Assembly (NCBI GenBank): GCA_002633005.1
Contig: NMRA01000102.1
Location: forward strand, 449,511-511,510
Length of the DNA: 62,000 nt
Direction of reading: 5' to 3'
From: Phoronis australis
Lineage: Eukaryota; Phoronida; Phoronidae
Shown here: in pieces, positions 10,044 to 24,185 of the stretch
Layout of the letters: each line of letters starts with the position of its first letter
Position numbering within the stretch: the first letter of the stretch is position 1
Translations under genes and position numbers: made by a program
The notes under the pieces: generated by a model
Database searches by the model: none
What the model saw: only the letters and a program-made list of their open reading frames with translations
What the model was told of the DNA's origin: nothing

Positions 10044-13000
10044 TCACATAAAATGTTCGGCAAGACGAACATCAGATTTCAATTTGGAGTCCAACTCTAC
10101 GTACTTGTGGGGAGCCATTTCTTTATGCCTATAACAAACAAAACGAAGAAAGGCATTATCCAAATGTAAAATTAATAGATTAACTTCATTTCATAACATG
10201 TAAATTAAAACATACCATGTAAATCCAGAGGTCCATGTGTGTTGATGTACTCTTTAATATAATTGACAGAACCGCTACTTTTAGGAGTGTGTGCATAGAA
10301 CAATAAATAGTCAGCAGTGAAGCTGCGGCAATCTATACCCAACCTGTCTTTTATAGAGCTGGCTCTGCTCTGCTCATTACAGGGAACTATCTGATGTTGC
10401 CAGACCTGGCATGAGCCTGTTGATCACATTTCATAAATGACCATCACTACCTTCATGTTTAATAAACAGGGAATAGAAAACGATGCTTTGTAATGTCAAC
10501 CTTTCGAGGTCAGCAGAATGGCAAAAATAATGAGGGGACACAGGCATGCTCAGTATTGTTGCACTTTGCCGCCCTTGGTAATTGCCACTGTTGCCTTCCT
10601 GTATTTGTCCCTGCTTACAAGGTCCGTCCAAAGTACTTCAGATATCTCTCTGTCTTGGCACAGTTCAATAATACAATAATTATTCATGTTCCTACCTATT
10701 GAGCCTCAGTTCCAGTATATGTATCTTGAACATGGCTTCTGCACAATAGTTCAGATATTCTTCTTCATCATCCTTTTGCATGGACATCTGGTTCTGTTGA
10801 TACCATTGTTGCTTCTTCTGAAGCTCTTGAGTCTCCTGTAATATAACAAAAATGATAGCTGGGCTCTTGTGCATGGAGGTGGAACATACATGTCTAAAGT
10901 GTCTATAAGCCAACCTTGCACCACAAAATTAACTTAGATCACCATAATATGAAACTTGTTTCAAATTATTCTTTGGTTAAAATAGCCTGGTGTTAATTTG
11001 ATGGCTTGGAAAAAACTGACAGTTCGTTATCACTTGAGACCAGGTTCAACATGTTGACAATTATGTGTCAATTTGCTCAGCACAAACTCAAGCAAAAAGG
11101 AATTGTCAGTTCTTTGCAAGATTAAAAATCATTTTTCAACTGAGCAAGGAATAAGTTTGGAGCAGTTTTAAGTGATCTAAATAAAAAGTTATAATTCTTT
11201 GACAACATCTGGTGCCAGATAAACCTAAAAACAACTGCGGCAAAAGAACTTGTCTACAGAGGTGCTGTCGCTTACAATGGGCTTGGGACTGCTGTCACAA
11301 ACGCGCCCAATATCCACGTTTTCAAACAGAAACACTGCGACTGTGCACAGATCCAGAACAATATGCCTCAGCTCATCATTATTCTTATTTTATCTTATTA
11401 ATTCATCTAATTGAATATATTAACTAATTTTTATACTATTTGTTTCTATTTATTGATCTATCCAAGCTAATTGTACACAGCTCTATGTATTTTACTTCAT
11501 GTAATTATTTCTGACTAGGCCCACTTGAAAATCAGCTATATTCACTGAGTGGTCACCCAGTCTTTTAAATAAATAAATAAATACAGCCACTTTAATTTAT
11601 GCACAACATTGCTATAAACTTCAAAATATTTGTTGTTTAAATGTTACATTTTTACGTTTTTATTAAAGGCATGTGTTGCCATGCTCCCATAAAACAGAGA
11701 CTTATGGTCCTCCCAAGATATTCTCAAGCAGTTAAATTACTAAATGGAACCAAAGCCACAAAACAGTGATCAGAATACACTTAAGTTTACTGAACACTCT
11801 TTCCAACTTAAGGTTATATGAGACCTTGTCACCAAGTGTGACCATTTACACAAATATCTTCTGAAAGGGACGTTCTCAATGAGAAAAGTAATTTACAGAA
11901 ATCTGCAGAAGCATGGAATCGAATCCACAGCAGTAGCAGCTGTACGCCCTATCACTGAGCAAAATCCCTGAACAGCAGTCAGAATATTTTAGGTGTAATA
12001 AATGGTAAATACAAATGTCTTCAACAGATTTTGTTTAAAATCTCTGGTTAAAGCTATTAACTTTAAAGGTCTATCTCCTTCAACAACTCTCACATAATTG
12101 TGTTGTTCGATGGAAAAATGATAACATTCAAAAGAAAATAAAGAAATTAATAAAATGATATACATATTCTAGATAAAATCTCAAAAATGCTATTTTAAAA
12201 GTTTCCAAAATTATTATTCTTGTTTTATGCAACCTTTGAAGTGTCATGAAAATCTACAAACACCTGTTTTTTGATAATGCTTCACGCAAAAGTGCAACAC
12301 TTGTAGTACTTAGTGCATAATGCACAATATCACTGGAATATGACCACCTATTTCTGAGATATAATGAGTAATATCATTGGAATATGACCATCTATTTCTG
12401 AGACATAATGTACAATATCAATGGAAATTGACCATCTATTTCTGAGATACCATGTTTCAAAATTACCAAAATTTGTACAGTTAGTAATTCTTCTGAAGTG
12501 TCACATAACTTCAAGAATACAGATCATATGTTTCATTTTTTACACTCAATTGTAATTGAAATATTTCAAAAATCTTAACATTCAAAAGCACTTCTTAAGC
12601 CTATTTTCATAACAATCACACATTATAAACAATCAGTCGTTTCACAATGAGCCTACCTTCTCAAAGCGTGCCTGTATCAGGTTGGCCTTGTCAATCAACC
12701 TCTGTTTGAGGTCATGTAGACACTCTTCTTTCAGTTTGTATGCCTGTTGTCGGTTGATCTTCTCAGGGTCGCCCATCTGTGCCAAGAATGGCGCTAGGTA
12801 GTCCAGCTCCATCTCTTGTCGACGCATCTTCTCTTCTTGCAATTGGCGCTCCTGGGCATGATCAAATGGGAGTTAAGAATACTGTATCAGTTTAATGACG
12901 AAAATATTCACAATTGTCCAATTGACAGCTTGTTGACTGCAATCTAAAATAATGATACACTCGCACCTCTAACTGCCCCTCCAAAGCTCCATTTTAACTT

Positions 13001-16000
13001 TCAATTTCCTCTCCAAGAAAACACGGTGGGACAAATGTGAGGTAAGAAAAGTTACGATGCCATGCTCCTCCTTTTATTTTACTAGTTTTGCCATAATAAG
13101 TAATAATAAGTAATAACTGTTCTAGCACAAACTGTACAGGAGGAGGGAGAAGCCATTTTTCACCCGCCATCCACATGTTTTGTTATATTTTCATAACTCA
13201 TACTCATATTATTTCATCACAGTTCTGTGGGGTGAGGCTGTACATCAGTATAGAGTTGTGTGGGGTGAGGCTGTACATCAGTATAGAGTTGTGTGGGGTG
13301 AGGCTGTACATCAGTATAGAGTTGTGTGGGGTGACAATTTCCTCATGTTGATTAACTGGAGACGTGCACTTCTACAGATGGGACCTTTGTTTCACTAGCG
13401 CCATCTAATGAATTTGAGTTTCTCATTCCATCACAGCTTTGAGATACTTGATCCTATCAAAATTCCTGCAGTTTAATCTAAATTCTCTGGTACAAGTATG
13501 ATGAGAAACATAAGCTCACACTGTAAGACCTTACCAGTTCCTTCCTGTGCTTTTTGGCTTTCTCATTCCTCTCAGTATCGTACACAGAGATCTCAAGGTC
13601 TGACACAGCCTCTTCATTGGCTCTGTCTGTCAACATTTCACGCACCTAGTATAAAAAGGAAACAGCCACTGCCTTAAATTTACCAAGTTCTGTCGTCAAG
13701 GTAAAGAAAACATCTGAGCCACTTTCATAACTTATAACAAAAATGTGTTTGTGCCTCATGTTAACACCTCATTTGCATATACCTAACATTCAGTATTCGT
13801 TTTAGAAGAAAACCATTGAAACAGTTTACTGAGGTTTACATATTATCATTATTTGAAAATAAAAACATGCAAAGATGGATGTATATCAAAAGCAGGCCAG
13901 AGTTGCATGCAAGGCCAGCGTAGACCCACACTTTGTATGCAAGGCCAGTGTAGACCCACACTTTGTATGCAAGGCCAGCGTAGACCCACACTTCGTTTGC
14001 TACACATTACTAAGGGTGATCTTTAACACAATTTCAGTGCATGAACTATAGGTACTTTACCTCCTCCTCTGACTCACGGACTCGCTGTTTAGTTTGATCC
14101 TCAGCATTGATCAGCTCAATCAATATCTCATACAATTCTACATTCTTTTTCGAGGGTAAATTAGGGTCAATCTGTAAAGAAGAACAACAAACATCATGTT
14201 TAACTACATGTGTGACTTATGGATTCATGGCTGATGTGTGACTTATGTATTCATGGCTGATGTTATTAGCACAGATTGATGCACAGAGTAAGTATTTTCA
14301 GGAGGCCACATACTAAAGACTTATCCCACATTTCTTTGTCAACTCTATTTTATTTCCTATGCAATAACCATGTCATGTGACTGGGTTACTGTACAGACAT
14401 GTAATATGGTTATTGCAATACTGCATGGCAGCATCAAAACATATGTGGCATAACTAATTTTACATTAATGCCTGTGATCTATCATTAAACTAAACATCAT
14501 ATATACAATTTATTATCTGAAATTGTGATGGGCTATCTGTCCACACAATACCATTTATCATATGTGTCAATCAGACTAGGAAGATCCTGACTGCCAAACC
14601 TTAAAAAAATCATTACCTGTTTATTAATAAAATTTCTAGAACACACTTTAGCTGTTTTTACAATTATAATGGCAAGTTAGTGTTCCACATTTTGCATGAT
14701 TATTTTACACGAAGTTCACTAATTGCCTTAGTTTGCAGATAGAATAGATATTCAGTTTAGTTCATTCAAGTATATTATACTTAAGGCGAATGACCAACTA
14801 AATGCCACTCGCAGGTGAGGCAAATAATTATATGAATCTGAAAGAACAGCATGACCTATCTTATATTATTACATGACCACTGACACTTCTGCCCTCTCAC
14901 TGACTCAAACACAGTATAACTTCCATGATGAGGTGACGTTGACCGGTTAGCAGTAGAATATCATTTTTCATTCCTCCCGTACAAAGTCATATATTGCTCT
15001 TCATGATCTTACCAATTATGAGTTGTAGAAAACACAAACCCCTGTCCGCATAAACAAAACTACAACAGTATATCAAAGCAGGAAGAAACACATATTTCTT
15101 AAAAGAGATGAAGTATTCAGAGAAAAAAAGTATCAGTGGTCATATAACAAAACAAAATAATACAGATAGTTCAAGCACATCAAGTCACATGGACCTCGGC
15201 AGAGCAATGATGCTCTCCCTTGATAAAGATGGCCCGATATCACCCCTGGCATCAGTCCATATTTTTGTATGACGCCAACTCATACCTGGAATGTTGTGTG
15301 CATATCTGCCGTCATCTGCAGTACAGCCCCCTTCTCATCAGCGTTGTGTGGCTTGATATACTCTCGAGTAGATGCTGATATCCTGCTATCTTCCGTGTGA
15401 TACGTCAGAATGATCTTCTCATCAGAGATCCAGAAAATTCTCTCTGAAACGTCCTCATTGGCTAGTTTGTTCTTGTTGCGATGGAATCTTTCAGTTATTT
15501 TCTGAAGAAAATTTACACACTGATTTTTAGATCTAGAGCTTGAACGTCCATACAAAGGTACAACAATAACAATATTGTGTAGTCTACAGGACCTATAGTC
15601 AAATGTTCAAAGGTTATGTTGGACCTTATCAACTTGTTGATATATTTAGCCAAATATCTATAAAATTCTAGATTTTAACTGACAGTAAAAGCATATATTT
15701 TCTGAAAGTAAAAAGCAAACAGAATTTCATTTTTGACTTTATACCAATGTGATATTATATGGATCATGTGACCATGTCTTTTCAGTAAAATTTATCAAAA
15801 AGGGACGTCCTCAGCAAAATAACAGTATGAATAACATGAACAAATTTTGTTCCAAAGTTTGGCCATTTGTGTGTTATGATGTTCCAAAGTTTGGCTACTT
15901 AACGGTCGTAAATAACCTTAAAACAACTTCCAATTTTTCTGTAATGAATGGAAATACTTTTAAAGTTGTTTTTACCATAGGCTAATCAAATTATTGGACA

Positions 16001-19000
16001 ATTAAACCATAAGTAGTTCAAATAATAAAATTATTTGCCCTGCATTGTCCCAACATGTAGTTTGACATTCTGTGAGACTAAGAAGATTTAACAGACTATC
16101 TCATCTTTAAATCAAAAGATCTCTAAACTATTGAGGACACTTTCAGTTTTTGTAAGAGTTATTGAGAACTAATTAACTTTTGAAAATGAAGTACAAATTG
16201 CACACACCTAGTTTTTAAAGCACAAAATGCGCAAAACGTCTTAAACATGCTGAAACTAATTAAAGAGCTTTAAGGAGATTACAAAAAAACATACTAAAAT
16301 TGGTCGCTGAGAAGTTCCACCCTCAGCCGGACCAAAGCGCTTGGGCCTTTTGCCATAAATGACATTTCTGTAGTAGAGAAAGTCTTCTCTATTTTTGAAG
16401 TGTTCCGTCATCTCTACAGGTGTCTCTTCTCTCTTCACAAGACCATCAACTCGAGCCTCATCATAGAAAACCATTGTACGATCATTCTCAGGTCCAGGAG
16501 CACTTGCTCTGTACACATGTTCTACAAAGCCATTTTTGACATTAATGAGACACGTAGTTTTAAAATTCAAAGTTCTAGTAGCTACAATGCCTATTACTTG
16601 CTTACAAGACTTTAATTGAGCAATGCAGTACAAAGTGGAATGAACAAGAGCAACGTGGAGCATTGAAATGCATCCACAAATGCATCACAAATGGTATGCT
16701 TTTAGGTGTGCTTATTTGTATCATAAAAAATTGCCACTAGATGGTGCAGAACACATAACATCCATCTAAAATCGGGAACATGTCATCAATTTTTTTAATA
16801 CAAAGCTATTTAATAAATTTCATAAGTATCTGTCAAGGAACTTAAGAGAAACAAAGGAAAACGGAAAAAATGAAATTGCCAATAAGGGGCACAGCGTTTG
16901 TAGAATCCGTCTGAAAGTCGTAGTCATCTGTAAGTTGTTAACTTCATATAATGCTAAATATTCTGCAGTGGGTTTAAGATATACAGCTATGGGTGAAAAA
17001 CAAAACAAAACAAAACACAAAGTACCTCAAATCCATCCGAAAATGGAAGGATAGTGTCATCTCACCAATAGATACCTATAGTCCAAATTTTATGAAAATC
17101 TGTTGAGGTCCTTCAAGATACAGAATAAATGTAAAAAACTAAAATTGCCACTAGGGGGCATACTGGTTGTCAGATCTGTCCGAAAGTCATCATCGTTTGT
17201 TGTCAACCTGATATAAAAACATTTGCTAAATTTAGTAAAGATCCTGCAGGGGGTTTAGGAGATACAGCCATGGGCGCAAAAGAAAACAAAACTGCTACTA
17301 CAAGGTGCCACAGTAGTCAAAGTCATTAGAAAATCCTCGTCAATTGTCTTCTTCAAAGTAAAACATGCATGCAAATTTTCACAATCATCCTTAGAGCAGT
17401 TTGGTTGAGAGGGGACAGTAAAAACTGGCCACTAGGTGATGCAAAATACCTCGAACCCATCCAAAAACGGCAGGATAGCATCATCTCCCTAGTAGATGCC
17501 TGTATGCCAAATTTATGAAAATTTGTTGAGGTAAAAAACACACCACCAGTCGGATCTGTCCAAAAGTTCGCACATGCCGTCCTGTCCACAAAAGGAACAC
17601 AAAGTCATGTGCAAAATTTCATGAACAAATGTGAGGGGTTCTGGAGATAGAGCAGCAGACGCCGCACACCATACGGACGGACGGACGGACATGGATGACG
17701 GCATAATGCGTGCACATATAAATATGCAGGTGCATAAAAATGAAAAAAGAAAATTTGACAAATAATAATAAATGCAACTAAAAAAGACAAATTCACAAAT
17801 AACTAACAACAAGTTGTAACGAAGTGAAATAAACTTTTCATAAAAATTACTTTTTAAGCACAGAATTAATTTTAACATTTAAATGAATCCAAGGCAATAG
17901 GGAATCTGAACATGAAAAAAGTCAGGTGAAGCTGTTTGAAATCACATTACTTTTTTAGAATAGATTGTTTTTTTCTTGTTCTGTTGTTTTTAGGTGGTCA
18001 ACTTGTAGCAGCACCGGTGTTTGTTTAACCACCTCATATCTGCATAATTTATATCGTTCGCATAATATCTTTGATTCTTCTTCTTCATTCCTACCTTTGA
18101 GACATCTGTAGCGTCCTGGGTGGAACAACTCTGACTTCCAGCCTGTTTGATGATTATGTACTCTGGTGTGTAACTTGTCAACTCTATGTCGGAAGTACTC
18201 CTTCACCATAACCAAGTCATACACTATAAAAGAAGAAAATGAATTGGCACTTTTTTTATTTAGCGATCTATCTACAAATTCCTGCAAATTATCTAGCCAG
18301 TGGCACAGTGAGAATGTAGTATTTTTTCAAAGCCTGGAATGATTTATGGGTGCAGTCATTATCATTCAATATTGTTTAATATTAGATAACATAATTTACT
18401 GAATACCACACACCAAGTTGAGAGGCATGTACTTGTAATGAGATGCATGACTTTATGGCATTTCAACTGTAAATCACACTAAAAAGAAAGCACCTTCCAA
18501 ATTCAAAACTTTGGTGAACACATATATCCAATGCACAATAGTTGTAAACTGAATAAAGGTAACAGCTGATTAGAGTCTGAGTTTTGCATGAAACAGGCAA
18601 TGATAACTTACATTCATAGTCATTGAACTGGGACAGTCGTGACACGAGGCCATCCTGAGTCAAGTAGTGGGCAAACTTCTCAAGTTTGGCTTTCTTGTAA
18701 TACATGGTCTTCTTGCCAAGAGGACATCTCAATTCATATTCTAAAATAAAAATATACAGTTTGTAGTACGACACATCACACAGAGGCAGATTCATGTGTT
18801 AACACAACACTGACAGACTCCTGTGTTAACACAATACTGACAGACTCCTGTGTTAAATACAATACTGAGAGACTCCTGTGTTAAATATAATACTGACAGA
18901 CTCCTGTGTTAAATACAATACTGACAGACTCCTGTGTTAAATACAATACTGAGAGACTCCTGTGTTAACACAATACTGACAGACTCATGTGTTAATACAA

Positions 19001-22000
19001 TACTGACAGACTCCTGTGTTAATACAATACTGACAGACTCCTGTGTTAAATACAATACTGACAGACTCCTGTGTTAAATACAATACTGACAGACTCCTGT
19101 GTTAAATACAATACTGAGAGACTCCTGTGTTAACACAATACTGACAGACTCGTCAACACTGACAGAAAAATGTGTTAAAACACTACAATGTTCACTCTAC
19201 ACTTCCAAATGTTGGGGTCACAGGACTATATAACATTCCAAAATTTTTGGGTTCTATTTCAGAATCAGATACTTAGGGTCTGTTACAACTTATCAAACCT
19301 GTGTGCAAAGAAAGGCACTCATAAACTTAATACGTGTCTTTTTACAAGTCAAATGACATAACAATGAGGCAGCCTGAGGCAAATACAGCAACAACAGTAA
19401 CTACATTCATCCTCACACACATTGCACTTTAAAGGGGAATTACTGGAGAACATACGCGTGTCTTAGCAGTAATTGTCATTTGTAATACGCTTCAGAGATT
19501 TAATGATGAGGCACCTCTGTTATTCTAATAACAGGGAGTACCTTTAGGTGAAACTCGGATGTGGTCAATCCATGGTGGGGGCATATCCAGGTGCCTCTCT
19601 ACTTCCTCTTGCTCCTAAAAAATAAGGTCATTTTGTTTAATCGCACTCAGCAAAAAAATCTCACTGTTAAGTCTCCATATTCAACACGAGGCAAGTTTTT
19701 GCAATAAGATGATTTATAAAAGATAACACTAACATCATCTGGTCTTCATCTCATACATTAACTTATCCATTAAGCTTTCCAATCAAGATTTGATTTTTTA
19801 CTGACAAGTAAGTTGCAATTAGAGTAGCTCAACCTTGTTGAGGCACAATGAGCACAATGAATAGAAAGTGTCTTACTTCCTCATCCAGGTCATCAAGGTC
19901 GTCCTCAATATCAGGCATCTGAAGAAGAGGCTTGTCATTGCTAGGAAACATAAACTCCCACTGACCACAGTCACCCAAGTCATATTTCAGTAACTGAAAA
20001 TATAACATAACATAATTGTGAAATTATTATTCATTTATACATATTCAGAGATCATTTTAGGAAATGTTGGTATAAGTGAATTGACACACACCACCTCACG
20101 TTTATGGGCCATGTTTTTTGTCCTTTTTTGCTTCCCCTTTAAATGAGTCTGTTGGCTGTAGTGTGCCAATGAATTTACTTTTGTGCCTAATAAAGCCACA
20201 GGACGCGCTCTTAAAATTATTCCTGATATTACTTTAACATTTTCTCAAATATCATGTAAGATTATCAACATCTAATCATGATTATAATTGATGACTATAA
20301 AACGTGCATCATAAACTTTAAAGTTCCTGGACTGGAAATAGGTGAAAAAGATGGCAAAATTCAGATTAAACCAAAGGTTTCATATTTCATACATAAAACG
20401 AATAACAAACTTTGATTTATGATTTGGACCCACAAATAGGAATAGAAATACACAGTCACAACACATTGTCAAAAATTTCTTGAGTATAAGATATTTTTAC
20501 TATTCAAGAAACCCCGGGGGCATTTTATTTCTTAAAACTTTTACAAAAGTATGTGTTGGGATTAATGGGTGTGCGCCAACAACGGTTGTACCCAATGTAT
20601 GCTCCTCAGGAGTACATAAGGATTAAGATTAACCAGGTCCACAACACAAAGAGCTTACAGCAATTTGATGTGTTTTGAAAAATCTGAAGTAACTATTATC
20701 ATTTTTAAATTTGAGATTTTAATCTGATTTTGCCGGATCCAAAACGTAAAAATGACATTATACAAATCAAGCAGATATGCTTTACCTTAACTCCCTTAGA
20801 GCAATCCTGCATATTAACCCAGTAATTCTGATGATTCCAAAGAGACTCAATACCCAAGTAGTTGTCACTGTGACAGGAGTGTGACAGGCCAGTGAAGGGC
20901 TCGATGAAAAACGTGTCTGGCACTTCTCTCTTCCCGGCCAGGACCATGACCCAGGCATGAATACGCAGCCCAAAGAGGGGGTCGGTTGGTGGCTTCTCCA
21001 TCTCCTGCAACCGTAAAATGTCGTTATTATAGACCCAGTGCATTCTAGGTACTAGTTCATGTAGGTAAGACACATTCTGTTACAATCTACAAAACTTCAT
21101 CCACACCAACATCACTATCATCACTACCACTACATTCCCTCCCGTTTTGGCCTCGTGTAGCTCCAACACGCACACATCCTTTCCTACTTCTTTTATTAAA
21201 ATCAACATTTTTTATAGCTGCTTTTGGCCTCGTGTTAAATTTTATCATTTCCCCTTACAATCAAATGGTCACCACCATCGCCATCATTATCCATACTATT
21301 ATCATTATATTTATGACAATAACAATTAGCATTATCACTATTACCACTATTGTCACTATACTCACCGCTATCTTAGCCTCATGTTCCAACCTCTGTTTCT
21401 CATCCTCAGCAGCTTCAGCAGCAGCTTTTCTTCGCTCCATTTTAAGAATGAATTTACTGCGCAGATCCTTGGGAGGCTTCACTGTGTATTTCTTGATTTC
21501 CCTCTTCTGGGCCTCCTGGCGAGTAACTTCTTTCTTCCTCAGCAGAGGGCAGACCTCACGTGTTTCATCCATTAGGCACGTCTCCTTGGTTGCGTAGCCG
21601 CTGACGACATATGCGTCATAGCCAGCGCCAATTAGCAGTGAGCACAATAAGGTGCTATACTCGAAGCAGTTGCCCTTCTGTTGCTTCAAAACTGTGGGGC
21701 TAGATAGCATTGCTTTAGGCTGTAAATGTGAGAATAAGCCTCAAAATGAAAATGTCGATGCAAGCACAAATAGAATTAGTTTTAAGGCTCAAAGCGAGAT
21801 CAGACAGTATGAAAAGGAAGTGATTGAAATCAAATGAATCTTGCTCTTAAACGCCCTGCTAATTAACAATGTTTGAACAAAAAACGGTGGTGAAATCCAA
21901 AGCTTTATTGGTATTTTCAAAAAACACATTCATTTAAGCCAATTACATGCGTGTTACTGTTCTGTTTGATCATAGTCAAGTACACGGTAACCACACCATT

Positions 22001-24185
22001 GCAAGATGATCATAATCAAGTACACGGTAACCACACCATTGCAAGATGATCATAATCAAGTACACGGTAACCACACCATTGCAAGACCATCATAATCAAG
22101 TACACGGTAACCACACCATTGCAAGACGATCATAATCATTACCAAATCACAGGGTGGATCAAGTGGCTGAAAGTTGAGATAATCAGCCACAAACTCTGCA
22201 GCGCCGTCCCAATCATAGAGTCCAATGAACGGTAGCTCAGTTGGTCGGATGGAGGTGCACACAAATTTCTGTAAAGAAAGGTTTTTAAATTCAGATATCA
22301 AGCAGGTCTATTGTTAAAATTTCTGTTTAACTGTGACAAAAATGAAAATTGAAATAGGCTTTTTACTCTTACAAAATTTACCTCATAATATTCCAAACAA
22401 TGATAACATTCTATTTCCCAACAAAAGCATCAGAATCATCAGTGAGTCAAGAAAAAATTTTCAGAGTTTTCTGGGGTTCGCCAACCTGAAAATGGCACAT
22501 GTAAGCATTACCTGCTAATTGGGTTTAAATTTACAGAAAGTTTTTAACTTGCTAACTTGTAAAATTAAAAGAAAGTGATAATCTGCTCTATTACACAAAG
22601 AAGATGTCTCCTTATGCAATAGAAAAAGACAAATAATCCATAACAGTATCTTACATCAACACCAAATTCATTGAGTGGATTCAAGAATAATGGCTTCCTG
22701 TCTCTATACAGATGGACGTACTGACGACGAAAGTTTTCAGCATACTGTAGCACTAATTTCTCTTTCGCTGAATTTTCCTGGTATGTTTCAGGATAGTCAT
22801 CTGGGTTGAACTTTGGAACAGGCATCCTGAAAACAACATTAAAAGTTTCACAACAAAAGGAACTTTAGATTATCTATTTATGATCACACACTGGCAATGT
22901 TTCAAGCCAAAATAGTATTTTCTCAATTTTGAAGACTGGAATATTTTGTCATTCGTCATATGGTTATGTTTACAATCCGACTCCATTAACTTACATACTT
23001 GATATTAATATTTTCTGAATCCTGATGATCATAGTGATTCCAAAAATGTATTACTCGTGCCGATTATGCTCTTCTTATTCATGCATTCACTGTTTTTATG
23101 AGGTGTTCATTTGCAGCAGCCGATCTCGAGTGACAGCCATTATAAAACTGCAACATCTCTCGGCAGGAATGATAACTACAATGATCACGCATGTGACAGA
23201 AAACCCCAAAATTGGCTACTATATTGAAGATACCCCATGGTACATTAGGGAAACTCTGAGTAAAAAACAGTAATAATCATTCATAAAGGATTGGTAAGCT
23301 TCTTCAGAAAAAACACGAGAGTGCGTGTTCTCACAGACAAATGTCGTCCTCGAAAACATTTGACATCTCGTGGACATGATTTCGGTTCGTCTTATGGCGA
23401 AAGTGTGTTGTCTCAGAGACAAAAACTGTTTCAAAGAAGTGTAATTAGGTAATAAGATAACCAATATCATTGGCAGGCTAAAATACGCGAACTCAGAAAC
23501 ACATTCTGCATCGAACCAACTTCACTCTAACCGTTAGTTATCAATCCTGCCGAAAGGTGTCACATTTTTGAAAATGGCTGCCTCAATAAATCCGCGTTAC
23601 AAATGAACGCCTTGGAAAAACTCGGAAATTGTGAATATAAGAAGCGACCAATCAGTACAAGTAATATATTTTTGGAATCACCGTGACTAGAGGATTCAGA
23701 AAATAGTAGTATGAAGTACATATGTTAATAGAGACGGATTGTAAACAATAACCCATAACATTTCTCAAATATCAGACATAGTGTTTCGTATCAACGTTGT
23801 CTGAATTTAAGACTTGGCAGTTCAAGAAGTCGTTGAGGTGAATGATCACCTGTGGCGTGGGGCATCATCCTACATAAAACTTGGCACAAGCTACCATCTT
23901 GGTCAAAATAATTAATTTTCAATGTAACACTACGTCACTTGTAATACATGACATCAGAGATTCTTGCATCTATGGAATGCACGCCTGGTATATAACAACG
24001 TACTCGGCTGTTGTGGGAGCGGACACAGTTATTTTTGCCAATTCTTTAGCAAGATCCTCGGCCTCATCGGTCAGCTTTTCTGGTTCTCCTTCCTCAGCAA
24101 GTGTCTGTATTGTGCCATCTTCTCCTATATCTGTTTCAGAAAGTTCCGTTGGAATGTTAGCAGGAGGATCCTCATCGTCAGCCAT
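10044..24185 (-). CDS. DRC7: DRC7 (CCDC135/lobo), nexin-dynein regulatory complex subunit 7, complete
   Basis: Sixteen exons join in frame to 861 residues, close to the known family length: 24185-24004, 22826-22655, 22268-22143, 21719-21366, 21004-20786, 19993-19877, 19614-19542, 18740-18612, 18223-18095, 16521-16295, 15501-15286, 14171-14061, 13645-13535, 12851-12657, 10835-10696 and 10128-10044. Every intron is GT-AG on the minus strand. The N-terminus is acidic (MADDEDPP). Then come YRDRKPLFLNPLNEFG and a transglutaminase/papain-like fold with GNCFEYS (Cys178), RIHAWV (His294) and FFIEPFTG (Glu313). The C-terminal third is charged and probably coiled coil, ending RLAEHFM. DRC7 is part of the nexin-dynein regulatory complex on axonemal doublets and is needed for motile cilia and sperm flagella. 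Start: first in-frame ATG, 527 bp from the divergent TTC27 start. Confidence 0.95.
11909..11976 (-). mobile_element. tRNA-like SINE fragment or tRNA pseudogene
   Basis: On the minus strand an A-box-like TGCTCAGTGATAGGGCG is followed about 20 bp later by a B-box-like GGATTCGATTCC. The acceptor stem does not pair, so it is not a working tRNA gene. It lies in DRC7 intron 15. Confidence 0.5.
12319..12450. repeat. 44-bp tandem repeat, 3 copies
   Basis: Three diverged 44-bp units start at 12319, 12363 and 12407 and share gaccatctatttctgaga. They lie in DRC7 intron 14, about 200 bp past the exon 14 donor. Confidence 0.85.
13226..13335. repeat. 33-bp tandem repeat, 3 copies plus partial
   Basis: Units of 33 bp start tgtggggtgaggctg. 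They lie in DRC7 intron 13. The period is a multiple of three, which leaves a meaningless open frame. Confidence 0.88.
13908..13995. repeat. 30-bp tandem repeat, 3 copies
   Basis: Units of 30 bp contain aaggccagcgtagaccc. The array lies in DRC7 intron 12, about 65 bp beyond the exon 12 donor at 14060. Confidence 0.88.
16644..17738 (-). mobile_element. R1 dispersed repeat, copy 3 (reverse orientation, DRC7 intron 9)
   Basis: The low-coordinate end starts acaagagcaacg, the reverse complement of the R1 3' terminus. The high-coordinate end has the gacggacggacgg stretch and the atatgtg-type 5' end. Cores occur near 16737, 16877, 17147, 17290 and 17430, the best being gccactagggggcat at 17147-17161. 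It is the only copy in minus orientation on the plus strand, which matches the DRC7 sense direction. It ends about 120 bp upstream of the exon 10 acceptor. Confidence 0.82.
18791..19160. repeat. Minisatellite, units of 23-25 bp, about 15 copies
   Basis: Units contain actgacagactcctgtgtta with small length changes (acac/atac spacers). The array lies in DRC7 intron 7, beginning about 50 bp upstream of the exon 8 acceptor at 18741. Confidence 0.9.
21968..22140. repeat. 40-bp minisatellite abutting the DRC7 exon 3 donor
   Basis: Four 40-bp units start gatcataatcaag at 21968, 22008, 22048 and 22088, plus a partial fifth from 22128. The partial unit runs to within a few bases of the exon 3 donor GT (22142-22141). 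The intron's +3 region therefore merges into the repeat. Confidence 0.88.

Noticed and set aside
11909-11976. Functional tRNA gene
   Set aside because: A- and B-box-like sequences are present, but the acceptor stem does not pair; the same applies to 54045-54121.
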